The translations under genes and the position numbers were made by a program. This document shows positions 11,230-24,195 of a stretch of DNA of 64,000 nucleotides, in pieces. The notes beneath the pieces are model-generated. The model worked only from the letters and a program-made list of their open reading frames with translations, was not told where the DNA came from and made no database searches. How positions within the stretch are numbered: position 1 is the stretch's first letter; every line of letters starts with the position of its first letter. This stretch comes from Massospora cicadina. Its lineage: Eukaryota; Entomophthoromycota; Entomophthoromycetes; Entomophthorales; Entomophthoraceae. The stretch is from NCBI GenBank assembly GCA_022478985.1, contig JAKSZP010005267.1:186001-250000 (forward strand), written 5' to 3'.

Positions 11230-12060
11230 TCACAATGGGCAAGGTTGTAATTGAAATGGGGGAGACAGCCACAAGAGGTGGGGTACCTTAAAGCACGCAC
11301 CTATTGACCGAGCTGGAGGGGAAACCACAGTAGGGATCTCCGCTTTGCATGACTGAGGAATGTCCAGTTTAAGTCGCACCAAAGCAGCAGGTTTTGCAGG
11401 GAGAATAGGCACAGGTGGCCTCACTTCCAACGGTTCAATAGACCACAGTTCACCTAAAGGAATATGGGTGACTTCTAACAAAGCCTCTTTTATAACACAG
11501 AAGGTTGTGAAGTGGCGTTTCACTGATATGATATGACTGGCGAGAGAGGGCTGTGAAGCTAACCATGTTGATATGGCGGCGATAGCATCATCCAGGGTAA
11601 GCAGGTTAGATTTAGCCAACCTTTGAGCGGTGAGATAGTACCGCTCAGCAAAATTAAAGAGGGTTTCACCTTCATACATGGTGAGGCGCATAAAAGCCTG
11701 TTTTTCCCTGTGTAAGCTCTGCTCAGATCTGAATTCAGCCAAGAGGGCCTTTTTAACATCTGGCCAGATGTGCTGAGGATCCAGGTGAGGAACGATCAGC
11801 TCTTGGGCTTTGCGGCTTAAACAGGGAAGAATATACTGAGCTTTCTGTTTATCAGTGGCGCCATCCATTGCAGCTTCATAAACGTACAAAAAGGAAGCAA
11901 TGCTCCCTTCACCTGGGGTGTATCTGTCTTTCATTGGTAGTTTGAACAGCCGCTGCTCTAGCTCTTTGAGATGAGAGAAAGAGCTGGCTAGTTGCTTCTA
12001 GAGAGCAACTATCGTAATTCAGGAGAGCTGCTCATGTTGACAGCCTCCATTGCCTTGATA
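11230..12060 (-). pseudogene. gag: gag of C
   Basis: Gag core reads KDRYTPGEGSIASFLYVYE, then TDKQKAQYILPCL and a VKKALLAEF block, collinear with A (3070-3545) and E (39605-39237). A possible start MEAVNMSSS lies near 12045, so the Gag N-terminus is far shorter than in A. A proline-rich tail replaces the CCHC knuckle seen in A, so C may lack its own nucleocapsid zinc finger. Confidence 0.75.
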
Positions 12061-12087
12061 CTTTATCGAAGTATTCAGGGGATTCAA

Positions 12088-12104
12088 CCCTGTAGTGAGC
12101 ACCA
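12088..12104 (-). other. Primer-binding site of C
   Basis: Minus strand TGGTGCTCACTACAGGG, three bases after the 5' LTR end. Confidence 0.8.
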
Positions 12105-12107
12105 GTT

Positions 12108-12906
12108 TGTGGGATCCACCAATGGATGCCGAAAATATTTTCTCAGAGTGAGAATCTTACTTTTTAACAAAATTATAAAATAGCACTTTATTAAAGTATT
12201 TTTATATTTTTTATTATTATAAGCGCGGCAAAACCAGGAAAGGTCCCTTTCTCAATACTAGTTTTTCCTATTTAAACTAGTTCAATTTTTGAGACCAGGG
12301 GTATTCAAGGCAAAAGAATGTAAAGCTCAGTTATATAAATTAGGAAATATAGGCTTTTGGCCTATTGGATTAAATATAAAATTTTTGAGGCAAAACTGAC
12401 CCGTGTGGTAATGATTTGATATATTGTATCCAATCATCAACAGGTTAAAATCTTTTTTCCCTCGGCGGTGGTCAGACTTGGATGGTAATGATTGGCTAAT
12501 TTTTACCTTATCATCGTTGAGTAATATCTTTGCACCTTGGTGGTGGTCAGACTTGGATGGTAATGATTTGTTAATTTTCACCCAATCATCAATGGGTAAA
12601 ATTTTTTCAACACGCAGAGGTTCATATCCATGCGATGTTGAACTCCTCAAATTTGGCTGAGAAGTTGGAATAATCCTATTATTAGTACTTACCTTTTTAA
12701 GCCAATTTTGGTGATAAACTGTACTTTCCTGATAGTTAGGATTACACCGAGAATCTGCTAAGGTCTTTTTGCCATTGATACTCATATCATTATTAACCAC
12801 AATTTTATTTGATAATTGGGCAGGAGATGGGCCAATCATGGTAGCAGATTTGGGAGCCCTAATACCTCCTATACTTTTTTCAAGTCGAGAAAGAGAATGT
12901 CCAACA
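12108..12906 (-). repeat. 5' LTR of C
   Basis: Plus-strand text from TGTGGGATCC to GTCCAACA, aligned with 8960-9755. It contains the same degenerate 'GGTGGTCAGACTTGGATGG' units (12466-12560) as the A LTR. Confidence 0.85.
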
Positions 12907-13272
12907 CATATTAAAGCAATTAGTGGCCAATAGCATACCAAAGTATATCTGTCAATGTATAGACTTAGTTAGTGTTATTTAGCAACTAATGTTCATAATA
13001 ATTGGTAAGTGGGCATTTGAATTGCATTCATCAGCTAGACTACATATATTCTTAATCTCTTGAATAAATTACATTGGTTTTGAATACTAGGTTTTACTAG
13101 TAGTTTTACTTAGTTTATTGTAGGCAACATTTGCCTAAGCAAGTTTAAAACAAGGTCTTAAATTTTTCTTCCTGAACTGTTTTTAGCTCAGAGAGAGCTT
13201 ACTGAATTCAAACTTTTAGCTTTTTATATTATCCAAACCACCACAAACCTGTACAGTTGCAACTTTACAACA
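12907..13272 (+). repeat. 5' LTR of B, second part
   Basis: Resumes after the CATAT duplication. It aligns with 26460-26819: CCAATAGCAT, then ATGTATAGACTTAGTTA and the terminal TTTACAACA. Confidence 0.75.
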
Positions 13273-13274
13273 AG

Positions 13275-14430
13275 TGGTGCTCATTACAGGTGGTTCAGAG
13301 CCAAATATCACGTGGTGATTAGTACACATAATGGACGGTTTTTCAATCAAGGTTAAAGCAATGCCCACTTTGATACCTGAGTGTAAAAGGAAATTTTGTG
13401 ATGCAATATTGAATTGTGAAATAAGTAAAATCTCAGAGAAGAACGCTGTTTATATTAACTGACTAAAGTGTTAAAAGAGATGCAAAGTAAAAATTGGAAG
13501 CTGAAAACTTGGAAGTTAAATGTAGAGAAATAGATGGAGAAATTGCATCATGAGTATCCAGCTTGGAAAAAGTAAAACACTCCCCAGAAAAAAGATAAGT
13601 TCATAAATTTGCCTTCCAGATCATCATTTAATAACATTAATTTAAGATGCGACATGAAGGCACACCAACTAGCCTTAAGGTATTGACTGCCACTCCACAA
13701 TGTGTGGAATCTACTAGCAATACTTATCGTACAATTGATAAAATTCTACCAGATTTAAAACTTACTAAATTTCAAAAAGATTCTGTTCCTGCATTTTACT
13801 TACTTATTAAAACGATGATGGTGGGCTGCGGTAATTGTCAAAAGGTCATCAATATAATTAATTGTTTAGATATGGAAAGCCAAAACCTTTTCCTACCCAG
13901 GTTTTTAGTAGCCAAGTGTACTTACAATGTGGCAAAGGACGCCGTCATAAGCAAATTTGGCACCCATAGCGTCTTGCAAACCAAAAACAGAAATTTATGA
14001 TAATCAATTCAAGTGTGAAGAAACCATAGATTCCTTTGCCAATTGATTCTATCAAGAAGCACAAATTCTAACTAAGGAAGGGGATTTACTGATCTTGATG
14101 CATGCATAGCAATGAACTCAGCTCTTGATTCCTATACCAAACATCATGCCGTGATTTTTGCACTATAAATTTTATCAATTTGACTTACCAGATGGTTTAA
14201 TTTTTACAAATCTGTGGAATAAACTTTGATACACCTAACCCGAGCTCTAACCATGAAAATTACACGGGGAATATTTCTGAACTACAAGTAAAACTAACTG
14301 TCATCAGTGCAACAAGTATGGTCACATTGCAAGGTTCTACAGATAAAATAAAATTAAAGGTCAACGTCAACCTGGTTATCCCCAAGAACAGTTTTAAGTG
14401 AATTAACAGGGAAAAGATCAAGTAAAAAAG
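13275..14430 (+). pseudogene. gag: Primer-binding site and gag of B
   Basis: TGGTGCTCATTACAGG (13275-13290) is the primer-binding site. A Met at 13331 starts MDGFSIKVKA. Positions 13647-14000 hold an open Gag core (FQKDSVPAFYLLIKT, then a VAKDAVISKFG block). The zinc knuckle at 14299-14340 reads C-HQ-C-NKYG-H-IARF-Y, so the last cysteine is Tyr, as a G-to-A change would give. Stops lie throughout. Bases 14431-14828 look like the leader to pol, but I can read no motif there. Confidence 0.65.
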
Positions 14431-14852
14431 ACAAGAGAGGTCTATCTACGCCTCTTCTCAAGTTACATTAATATAATCGAGGCAATTGAGCCTGTAATCA
14501 GTGAAGTAACATGCCTTTTGGGGAGCAGCTTCCAGGCAAGAAGTTGAAATGGAGTAGGATCATCTCAAAATGGGCCCTGGTAATACATCATTTCCAATGA
14601 CTATGATTAAATGAAATTACACAATGTCTCTAGCCAACTTAAGGGCAACTGATTTGTCTTCCAGTGCTGCTATTCTACAGATAAACAGTATTTTTCTGAA
14701 TTACAATCGTACCTATGAAGATATTTTGGCCAATTGAGTAAAGGTACAGGCATTCACTGACATTGTGGCGCTAATTAACAAAGTCTCTACATAATTAATG
14801 AAAAGATTAAGACTTTCACTTGGGGAGCTAGGTAGGGTAAGCTGGGGCCTTC

Positions 14853-16620
14853 TTGTGGCGTGACCAAGGAAAGCCTAGGGAAACACAAGTGATTATCCAA
14901 CACGAGAACCCAGAGAGGCACAACAGAAGGGTCCTGTATAGCCGAAAAGGGTGTGGGATGGAAGCTAATGACTGTGATCCAACCTGTTCTTGCGGGTGCT
15001 TCTACTCTCCTTCATGGAGGAATATGACCAGGTAGGGGGAGGCAAGAGTTGGTGTATTGTCTAACACTACTTTCCTATGAGGCGGGGTGCTGAAAAAGCA
15101 GGTCTCAGAAACAAGGGTGGGGCAATCCTGATTTGCTGGGCTTTGGCCACCTGTATACAATAATTACTGCGGTTTTCTAGGTTGTCCTGAAACCTGATAA
15201 CGGCCAGTAGCTTACGTGGGCTTACACTGGTGCAGCAAAAGGTGAGAGCACTCATGTACCAAATTGACAGACCAACCCAAAAGGGCTTCACTTATTCCCG
15301 CACAAAAAGGGCCCAGAGAGAAAACTCCATTACAAAAACAGACTACAGAGACTAATACATTAACATATCAACAGCGGGGTGGCCCCTGCTGCACAGAAGG
15401 CTACAGTCTCCTTTGAAGTGGTGGCTACTAATGAAGTTTGGGATCAGAACCAAGTTTTTCAAAGTGGGGAACTCCAGAACTCTCAAAAGATTAGACGGCA
15501 AGCATGGTGTATAGCCTTAAGAGGGTTCACGCTGTGGAAGTGAAGACTGGGTGGTCAAAGGAGATTCTCATGGGCGCATGATTGAGGTGTGAGGGTTTGC
15601 CCCACTCCATATTTCACGTTTAGATCCTGGGTGAAATTTATGAGTTCCTAGTCTAAGCTTCAAAAAGAACAGGTTTTAGCTGCCGGTTTGAGCATCAAGA
15701 ACAAAGAGGCCATATGTCTTGACATTGGCACCGAGATTGGAAGGTTCATATTGAGGGATGTGCCGCCCGTTGTCACTAGAGGGGCCATGATGTCTCAGCT
15801 GAAAAGCTTTGGCATAGTGAGCTCCTTTAATAGAACAAGCTGGTAAAGAACTTAAAGCAGAAGGACGGTAGCTTTTAAAAGTTCACTGTGAGCTCTAGGA
15901 CTGGGTTTTGAAAACTGAACTTTCAAAGTCATAAGGGGAGTTGCCTTATTCAGTTACTGTGGGGACCTGAAGTCCCTGTGGAGCCTCTGGACAGGTGCTT
16001 CTTGTGTGGCATGAAGGGGCACGTCAGAGCCAAATGTACTCAGGCTAAGCCTCACGCGGCATTGGCCAAACCTAACGGGCCTAGAGAGGGGATTTCAAAA
16101 AATGGTGCCTTCATAGAAAGAAAAGTTGGCTATCCAGAAGGCGTTGGAGAGACTAACTGAACTGTCAGCTAAAGCAAAGGAGTTGGCGGCGGCTGGCAAC
16201 GCCAATTTGGAGGTGGCAACTTAAGGTGCTGAAAGGTGCCAGAAAGGTCAACAAGGAGTTGAAGTGGAACCAAAAGGTTTGGGAAGCTGCTAGACTCCAA
16301 ACGAGCTTAGTGGAGTTTTGGCCCGTTATGCAAAGGACAATATGGACCGGCATGCTTCCCAAATGGATAGGGGTTCTCCCCATAACTCGATTGCAGAAGA
16401 GGCGTGCTACCACATTGGTTGTGGGTGGGTTGGAGCGTATGAGGCCTGTAGGGGGAGAGGCGGAGGTGAGGGAGGTGTTGCCTACTAGCAATAGTGGGCC
16501 AGGGCCTTCTAACTTAATGCTTTCAACCGAAGTGAAGGGTCTATCAAGGACCCTGGCACTGGTAAGATTTTGGTGGTTGCTATGACTGAGCAGACAACAC
16601 CTCCATCCCTGTCTAGTACT
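14853..16620 (+). pseudogene. LINE L ORF1 remnant with CCHC knuckle
   Basis: Heavily broken. The clear landmark is C-FL-C-GMKG-H-VRAK-C (from 15997), a perfect CX2CX4HX4C knuckle, followed by Lys/Ala-rich sequence. ORF1 proteins of LINEs bind their own RNA. No RRM-like block was readable, unlike R1-R3, so L need not be their parent. Confidence 0.55.
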
Positions 16621-16740
16621 GGAAGAGGAGGAAGAAACGTGGTCCTACTAAACCAGCTGAGGTGGAAGAGGATGGGAATACCCAGATCCTAACACCAAAG
16701 CTTCTTTGGTTTCTAAACTATGGTAATCAGAGTTGAATTT

Positions 16741-19700
16741 GCTAACACGTGGGATCTGAATGGACTCAAGCAGCAGCAGCGAGTGAAACTAATATTGCAA
16801 TAACATGAGATTAATATCAGCTTCTTCACTGAGACTAATTTCAATACAGGGTGGAAGAGGATTGGTCTTGCCATTTCCTCTGAAGCAATCATTTAACTCT
16901 CAATTAGTGGATCAACCAAAATTAGACTCACCATTAGGGGAGGGAAAGTTGGAGTTGGAGGAACCAAAGGGTTACTTTGGTCTGGTGGGAGGACAAGGTA
17001 AAGTGATGGACTAAATGATATTGGTTCCATGAAGAGCAGAGGCAGTAATGTCATTATTTGGAGAGGTTCAATTTGGTTTATCAGTATATATGCTTTCAAT
17101 TTATGGTCTGAAAGAAGGTCTTCTTCCAGAAGGTCAGCCTAAAGAACTTGGAGGAAGACATTGGGGGTTTGGTAGTGCTAGAAGGGACATGAACTGTGTC
17201 TGCTTTAAGGATAACAGGATTGGGGCTTCAGGAAACTGGAGTTCTGATCCTGGAGCCCACAAGTTGGACAGTGTGATGATTGACCTTGGCCTACTGGATG
17301 CTTGGATAGTGGGCCGTAGTGAGGGAGGGGAGAATGGGTGAAAAACGTTCAGGTGGATCATTTCTCCAGTATTTACCTTGTGTCAGTGTCCTAGCCTCTC
17401 CTGAGTTGCTGCAAGTCAATCCTTTAGAGTCATGATCCAGGTGCGTTGGACCACAGGCCCCTATAACTACATATCAGTGACCCTTGGATTGCTTTTGCTG
17501 GGAAAGGGATCTTGAGGATAAACACTGAACTCCTGAAGTGGTCTCCACTGCAGGCGAGCATAAGGAAGAAGGTGATATGGTGGAGAAGCCAAATTGTGGG
17601 GAAGTTAAACGCGCCAGAAAAATGGTTGTGGATGAAGGCTGATCTCAAGATGGAATGTGAAATCTTTGGAAGGCAGCTAAGACCCATGCGTTTTAGGTAT
17701 AAACCTTGGAGAGGAGCTTCCAGAGTACCTGAAAGCAGGCTGTGGTTATGGAGCATTTGCCTACACGGTCAAGGATGAATTGTATGCAAAATTGATGGGA
17801 GCCTTTTTGATGGATCTCCTCAAACAAAGGAAATATAAGTGTAATAGATTCTAACAGCAAAATGGCTCTACTCCCCAAAGGCAGTAGGAGCTTTCATACC
17901 CCTGGCAAGTATCTTGTCACTTTGTTATGAGGGAGTTGAGTTGAATGATGCAGATCTCATGACTGAAGTGGCCAAATCCTATTATGAGGACCTTTATGGC
18001 CCTTCAGAAAATGACCAAAAGCCATCCAAAGTACTTGCAAGTGGACTGGAGTACTGCCAAAGGCAATAAAGCAGCAACTATGTAGCAAGATCTGTAAGTA
18101 AGAGGTTTCAGACGCCATCCGCAAGGGAAAGAATGGCATTGTTTCTGGGGAGGATTGGTTAATCCTTGATCTCTACAAGTTATTTTGGGCAGAAATGTCC
18201 GATATGCTTGCTGAGCTCTACGATCAACTCCTAGTCTCTAGTGCAATTATAATGGTGTTTTTAGAGACGTGGTGGTGACATTGTATAATAAGAGCAATAC
18301 CTCCCTCATGGGGAACTATTGGCCTTTGACTCTGCTTAACGTTGGCTACAAGCTCTTAATAAAAATCTTAACCAATCAACTAAAGGGGGTTGTGGCGAAT
18401 GTAGTCAGGAAAGAGAACAATAGTATACCCCAGGACGCTCAATTTCTGATTATTTGATGCTGCTTTACCTGATAGAAGAGTGGGAAAGAAAACAGTATGA
18501 CCAGAGGGGATACTACTGTTTCTTGATCAAGAGAAGGCGTATAATCAGGTGAATCATGAGTTTCTTTGGAAAGTTTTAAGTAGGGTTGGAATCAAAGGGC
18601 GCTTGTTAAGACTGCTTAAAGAGATTTATGGGGAATCCTCATCAGTTGTTAATATCAAAGGGGTCCTCTACCACCCTTTATGGTGTGTAGGGGCGTGCTT
18701 CAGGGATAGCCTCTATCTCCCTTGTTGGTTGATTTTGCAATAGAGACCCTTTCAGTGGCTCTCAAGAAGTTGGACAGGAGGAAACTAACCATAATTGGTG
18801 AGGAGTACTCCCACTCAGAGTTTGAGAATAATAATTGGATTTATGTGTCGTTAAAGGAAGAAAAGGTGATGATGAACATTCTGAAGATGTGCCAAAACGC
18901 AAGCAACGTAAAGGTCAATCTGTTGAAATCCAGGGCTTAGCCCATTGGCAGAACGGCGACGTTAGTGTGACACCAAAGAGCTCAATACCATGGTTGACAA
19001 CAGGGGAAAATTTCTGTACTTCAGGTGTCCCATCCCTGGGTGGGCGTCGCCATACAAGATCTGGCTCAAACTTGAAGCTGACCTTAAAAAAGAGTTTTGG
19101 AAGTGGCAATGACTCATTCTATCTTATTTGGGAAGGGACATTGTCATATCACTTTCATTCTTTCCGTATTATTGTACATTGCTGGATTTGTTCCACCAAC
19201 TACATCTTCTAATAAAAAACACAGAGTTCAATAATTTAGTTCATCTGGAAGAGGCGGGCATCAAAATCCAGATATTCAACTTGTGCCAGGAGGCTAAGAA
19301 GGGGGTATTAGTCTGATTAACGTTAGGAGTATGATCAAAGAACTTCAGCTGAAGTGGATTGTATGGGTAGCTTGGGAGGGATAAATTCATTTGTTGGGCT
19401 CCAATAGTGGAGGACTATCTTTCTAAGGCTTTCAAGGACAAAACAAGAAAATCTTGATGTCAGCTAGGGCATCAATAAAGGGGCCATTCCAAGCATGGGG
19501 AGCTTACCAGGCTACTTAAAGGATTACTTTAGAGCTTGGGAATGCAACAAATGTAGATTAGAGGGTGGAGAGTGGACCACCAAAAGGATCCGGGCGATTC
19601 CCCTCTGTGGAGGAGCTTGAAGACTGGAGATGGAACCTTGTCTGCTAAAGGCCTTAAAGCACTTTATTGGGGTGTTCATTGGGGGGACCTCCTTGTTGGC

Positions 19701-20297
19701 AATGGCCAAAAGTGCTTAGGGTGGAATCAGCTAATAATGTTGCCATTGCCTCCAAGGTCTCTTAAGGAAAGAATGGGATGTTGTGGAAGCAACTGAACTT
19801 CCTTCTTGCTAAAGGAAGCAATTCCTTCTCTGGATGCATTAGAGGCTGTGGAAACCTGTTCAGAAGGTCGTATAGCAGATTGGCGGGTGTTCCCTTGAGG
19901 AAGAGAAGGCTGGAGGTACCCAGATGGGAAAGACTCTTTGTCCTTTGGGGCTGGCTAAAGGTGGGAGGTGGTGATGGTGTCTTTCTCTCAGAGTTCCCAA
20001 CCGCCAGTTTCCAGAAGTTACAAGACATAAAGCTCTGCTCAACGTACTTTCCTAGATCACTTGTTTAATGCAACCTGGCCAGATGGACTTGTGGGGGAGA
20101 AGGGTTAAGGGATGCTGGTATATACCAGTTCAGAACTTTCTCTTCCAACTCCGCAGCAGCATCTTGGTGACTGGGGCGACTCTATGCAAGTGGAGTAAGC
20201 ATAAGGAGGATGACCTTCTGTATGCCTGTAAGATATGCGGAGGGAAGGAGATGGTAGAACACATCTTCAAGAAGTGTTTAGCAGCGGATATTTTGTA
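16741..20297 (+). pseudogene. LINE L ORF2: APE endonuclease, reverse transcriptase, zinc finger
   Basis: Endonuclease traces: LNGLKQQQRVKLIL and FFTETNF (16755-16845), a DMNCV block at the GGDFN position (near 17190), and LLDAWI (17290). RT traces: YWPLTLLNVGYKLLIKIL (18320), FLDQEKAY at motif A (18520-18550, frameshifted) and GVLQG with PLSPLL at motif B (18690-18730). Motif C (YADD) is gone: FENNNWIYVS stands in its place, although NVKVNLLKS follows normally. A C-terminal C-KI-C...H-IFKK-C finger lies at 20215-20280. RT order and the finger suit L1/Tad-like LINEs. It cannot be active. Confidence 0.72.
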
Positions 20298-20890
20298 AGA
20301 AATGTTCTCCTATGATATGAAGCATATAAACCAGGAAGTAAGTTATGCTCCAGTCATCTCACTTGGCCAGAGATTCTGACTGCGTATGCTCCTCCAAGTC
20401 TGCTTTCAGACAAGTAGGGGTTCAGGGTCCAGTTCAAGATTTAGAGAGAGGTGATGTATGTCCTATGGTTTTCCAGAAACCAGCGTTGCTTTCCTTAAGA
20501 AGGAATTCAGGTGACAAGTTCCCTGGCCATAGTCAAGCGAGGGCTAGTAATAGCTGTGGAAAGCTATGGCAATCCTCTTTCCTCAAGAAAATACAACTTG
20601 TGGGTCAATCTGGTCTCATTCCTTGCAGTAAGAAATTAGAGGCATAAATATGAACTGGTTGGGTAGCCTTTGCTACCTGGTATACTAAACAGTGAGGAAT
20701 ATGTCAGTTTTGGGGTGGTGTGAGCCACCCCACCCATGGTCGGGCCCACATCTGTGTTGCTTAGGTTCTTCCAGCCCCAGTGCAGTGGGGGCAGTGCCCT
20801 GGGTTCCATCTTGAAAAGTTGCCTGCACTAGGTGCCCTAACGGTTACACAAAACTCAAAGTCTTTCACCTGATTAAACACAATAAAGTTT

Positions 20891-23800
20891 ATAGAACTGG
20901 GGACCTAAAACCAATATTTTTAAGGGAGCTTACATTGCTTTTTCTTTTAAGTTTGGACCACTTATTGTTACCGCAACAGCAGTAGTTTTGCTGAGTCAGA
21001 GTTAAGAATTTTATTATGTACTGATCTATGATTCAATATGGGGGTTGATGTGATGTTAAAGAAAATACTCATGATATTTTAGGGAAAACTTTGCTGTTTT
21101 TTACAACTGAAAAGGCGACACACTTATAAGTAATAGAAAAAATTATATCAGTATATTATGTATGAATATTATCATCCCCATAAAACATCGTCAGAATGTT
21201 TCTCCATTCTAGAGCCCCACCTGATCATATTTAAGAGTGTTGGGGTTTTTTAAGGTGTGAAGGCCAATGCAGTAAAGTTCAAAGAGCAGTATATCGTGGA
21301 TTCTGGCCTTACCTTGAAAATCCCGGGGTTACCTGTATTCCAAGATCCATGCAACATGGATGAAGTATAGAACTGAACCATATGATGCGCCTGAGATTTA
21401 CCCCTGATCATGGTGAAATTCAATTATTGGTTGCCAACCTATTGAATAGGCCAATATGGGTAAAAATGAATCAAATAGTGGCATACACCTATTTAATCCC
21501 TACTAAGGAACAATTATCCTTCCATGAATTTGACTAGTTGAATGAGATAGTGTTACCCAATGACCTGACATTTAAGGCAATCTTTTCCATATATTATTGG
21601 TCAAAATAAAAGGAATCTCAGAGGAACACAAAAACCAAATTTCGAAAACTAACTGAATGATATTCCAGGGTGTTTGCACAAGACAATTATTACCTTATTG
21701 TGCCCAAGGTATAGACTTTAAAATTGAAAGTTGGAAATTAACTACCAATTTGTATGTGTCCAATAAGACATGTATGAGAAAGTGAGGCCACAGTTGCATA
21801 TAAGTTTTACAAACTACTCACTCATGCGTTACTGGTTCCACCTTCAAACCCTTGTGCAAGTCCAATCTTAATTTTAAGAAAGGCGCGGATCTGACTGAGT
21901 TTTATAGATTACCAGAGGTCGAATCAAAAAACAAATAAGGACTCTTATCTGCTGTTGCAAATAGATAATCCTCTGTATCGCCTAGGAGGGGCTCAAATTT
22001 TTTCAGCAATAGATCTTATATCTGGGTACTGGAAAATTGACCTACCTAAGGTGGACCAAGAAAAATATGCAATCAATACCGCTGCTGACTATATTAACTG
22101 GAGTGGATGACTCAAGGGCTTTTTAATGCACAACAACATTCAAACAAGAAATGGATACCATGTACAGAGATATGAAATTATTGTTTGATATCGCCTAACT
22201 ATACAGCATCAATGTTCTTAGTCGCAATGCTATAGTTTACCTTGAATACATGAAAGAAGTTTTAAAAACTATCAGCAGCAAAATTGAAGTAAAACCCTTG
22301 GAAATGTTTCTTCTTCAAACAGGGACTATTACTATATGTTCATTGTAGACGCTAATGGACTACACATATAAAGCCTAAAGTTGAGTAGATTTGGGCCATG
22401 TCACAACCAAAGAGTGATCGCAATATGTAAGTGTTTTTAGAAATGGACATCTATTATTAGCAGTTCATTAAGACTTTTCTTCCATTGCCAAGTCACTTTT
22501 TAACTGTTAAAGATCCTAAGAAAGGTTTTTATGGAACAAGAAAGCTAGGACTTCTTTGATGCTCTTAGAATGTATTAAACGTTGGATTCAATGTTGCACA
22601 TCCAAATTTTGATCAGTTGTTCATTATCGACACTGATTCATCCTAAATGACATTTGGTATCATTTTAATTCAGGTAGACAGTCAGAAATGAACACCCTGT
22701 AGAATATCCAAGCCATAGTCTGAGCAAGCAGAAGTAAACCATACTTTGACCAAGTAAGATTGCCTCAAAGTAATATATTCCTGTAAGCAGTTCAGATTAT
22801 AAATCCACGGAGTTCATTTTATGGGGTGGCTGGTCATTCCTCGCTGAGATGGCTGCATAACTTAAAAGAGCCTGAAAGGAGGTTGTCTCATTGGTCATTA
22901 AAAATATGAGCATACAATTTTGATAAAATGCATTGATTGGGTACCATAATGAAGATGTAGATGGGTTATTGCGGCTAACAGCTGTTCTGGTTCTTCAAAG
23001 TGAAGTAGACAATTTATATGAGAAGATGATTACTGGAGATACTCAAGACTAACCACAGGAAATTCAGCAAGCATTAAACAAAACGATAGAAACATAGTGA
23101 TAATTTAAAGTCAATTGTTTAACTTTGCTGGGTATAACTCTCTACTGTATCTAAAACTATCTGAACACACTGCAATTATCAATTTAGCTTATAGATCAAC
23201 CAGATATGAGAGCCTATGGAAAGCTTTAAAGCAGGTTTTTGGGAGCACTACTATGAATTCTTTATTTTGATGTTTTAGAATCTCTAGCTTTTTATGTGAC
23301 GTTTCAGGTACAAAAGCCCTTTAGAAAACCAATAACTTTCATCTAGTGAAGGCTGGGTCCGCTTGGCATAGTATATCCATGGACTTAATGGGGCCTTTAA
23401 TTATGAAAACTAAGAAAAGCCTATATATCACTATGGCTATTGATCACTTGATCTGTTGGGTAAAGAAATATGTCTTAGCCAAAGTAGATGTTGGCAGCAC
23501 CACAAGTTTTTAACGAAGCAGTTGATTTTCCAACTTGTTTGCCCCAAGTTATTTTAGAAGCTAATAGAAGTAATTTTACTATTCATGTCATAACCAAAAT
23601 TTAAATTAATGGGTTGCGGAGCGTATTGACGCTTTACCACCCAGAAACCAAAGGAATGGTCTAGAAGGTAAATGATACTCTAGCAACTACTCGGAAGAAG
23701 CTTGTAACTGGTAAAACCTACAGTTGTGTAACTTAATTTTTGGTGGCAATATATACCTATATATTTTGTGCTATCATTAATCAACGGGTAAATATCTTTT

Positions 23801-24195
23801 TTGAATTAATTTACGTTGGCTTGTATGCCCCCAATTCTATATTCCGCTCAAAAACTGAGTTTAGAAATGACGTCCTTACAATGTTTGGAGAGCATAATGA
23901 AAGTCATAGTAGGATTACAGTTCTCTGCGTATTCCAATACTCTCCAGATTGATCTAATTTAAAAGAATAGAGATTTCAAATGGACAGATAGATAGATTTT
24001 GAAATTGGCAATAAGGCTGATTGTTGTGACACACATGGCTTTGGAAGACAAAATAAGTTAGGTAAGCTCTGGGGTGAACCCTTAACAGTCATTATTAAGT
24101 CGGCATTAGATGCATATACTTATAAGGACCTCGCCAATGGACAAATCATGAATTAGATACATCCTAATTTTCTTGAGCATGTAGATAACAATAAT
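20891..24195 (+). pseudogene. pol: pol of B: protease, RT, RNase H, integrase (decayed)
   Basis: Collinear blocks with many stops: the linker before RT (LNEIVLPNDLTFKA, 21540), RT motif A FSAIDLISGYWKI (about 21995-22035), RNase H-like sequence (22600-22960), integrase core SMDLMGPLI with AIDHL (23370-23460) and LTLYHPETKGMV (about 23625). Order PR-RT-RH-IN marks Ty3/gypsy. The YLDD region is not cleanly readable. It is separated from gag by LINE L. Confidence 0.65.

Larger units (their letters stand above)
8960..12906 (-). mobile_element. Element C: non-autonomous Gag-protease LTR element inside the B LTR
   Basis: Complete minus-strand element: LTRs of about 796 and 799 bp, primer-binding site, Gag, protease, a linker ORF, the extreme C-terminus of integrase, and a polypurine tract. 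The interior is only 2.35 kb and lacks RT and RNase H. A perfect 5-bp TSD CATAT flanks it (8955-8959 and 12907-12911). It is the sister of A but keeps the integrase tail that A lost, and lacks A's coiled-coil Gag extension. It must depend on enzymes supplied in trans. Confidence 0.88.
14829..20890 (+). mobile_element. LINE L inserted between gag and pol of B
   Basis: A non-LTR retrotransposon of about 6 kb with ORF1 (zinc knuckle) and ORF2 (APE-type endonuclease, RT, C-terminal zinc finger). Composition becomes richer in G and C near 14826 and returns near 20890. The tail is A-rich (AAACACAATAAAG). Possible imperfect TSDs are ACTTGGGGAGCT (about 14817) and ACTGGGGACCT (about 20896), so the limits are approximate. 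Confidence 0.75.

Noticed and set aside
12327..12941. Minus-strand ORF of 204 codons
   Set aside because: It lies almost wholly inside the 5' LTR of C, and similar translations of the other LTRs are broken. No domain.
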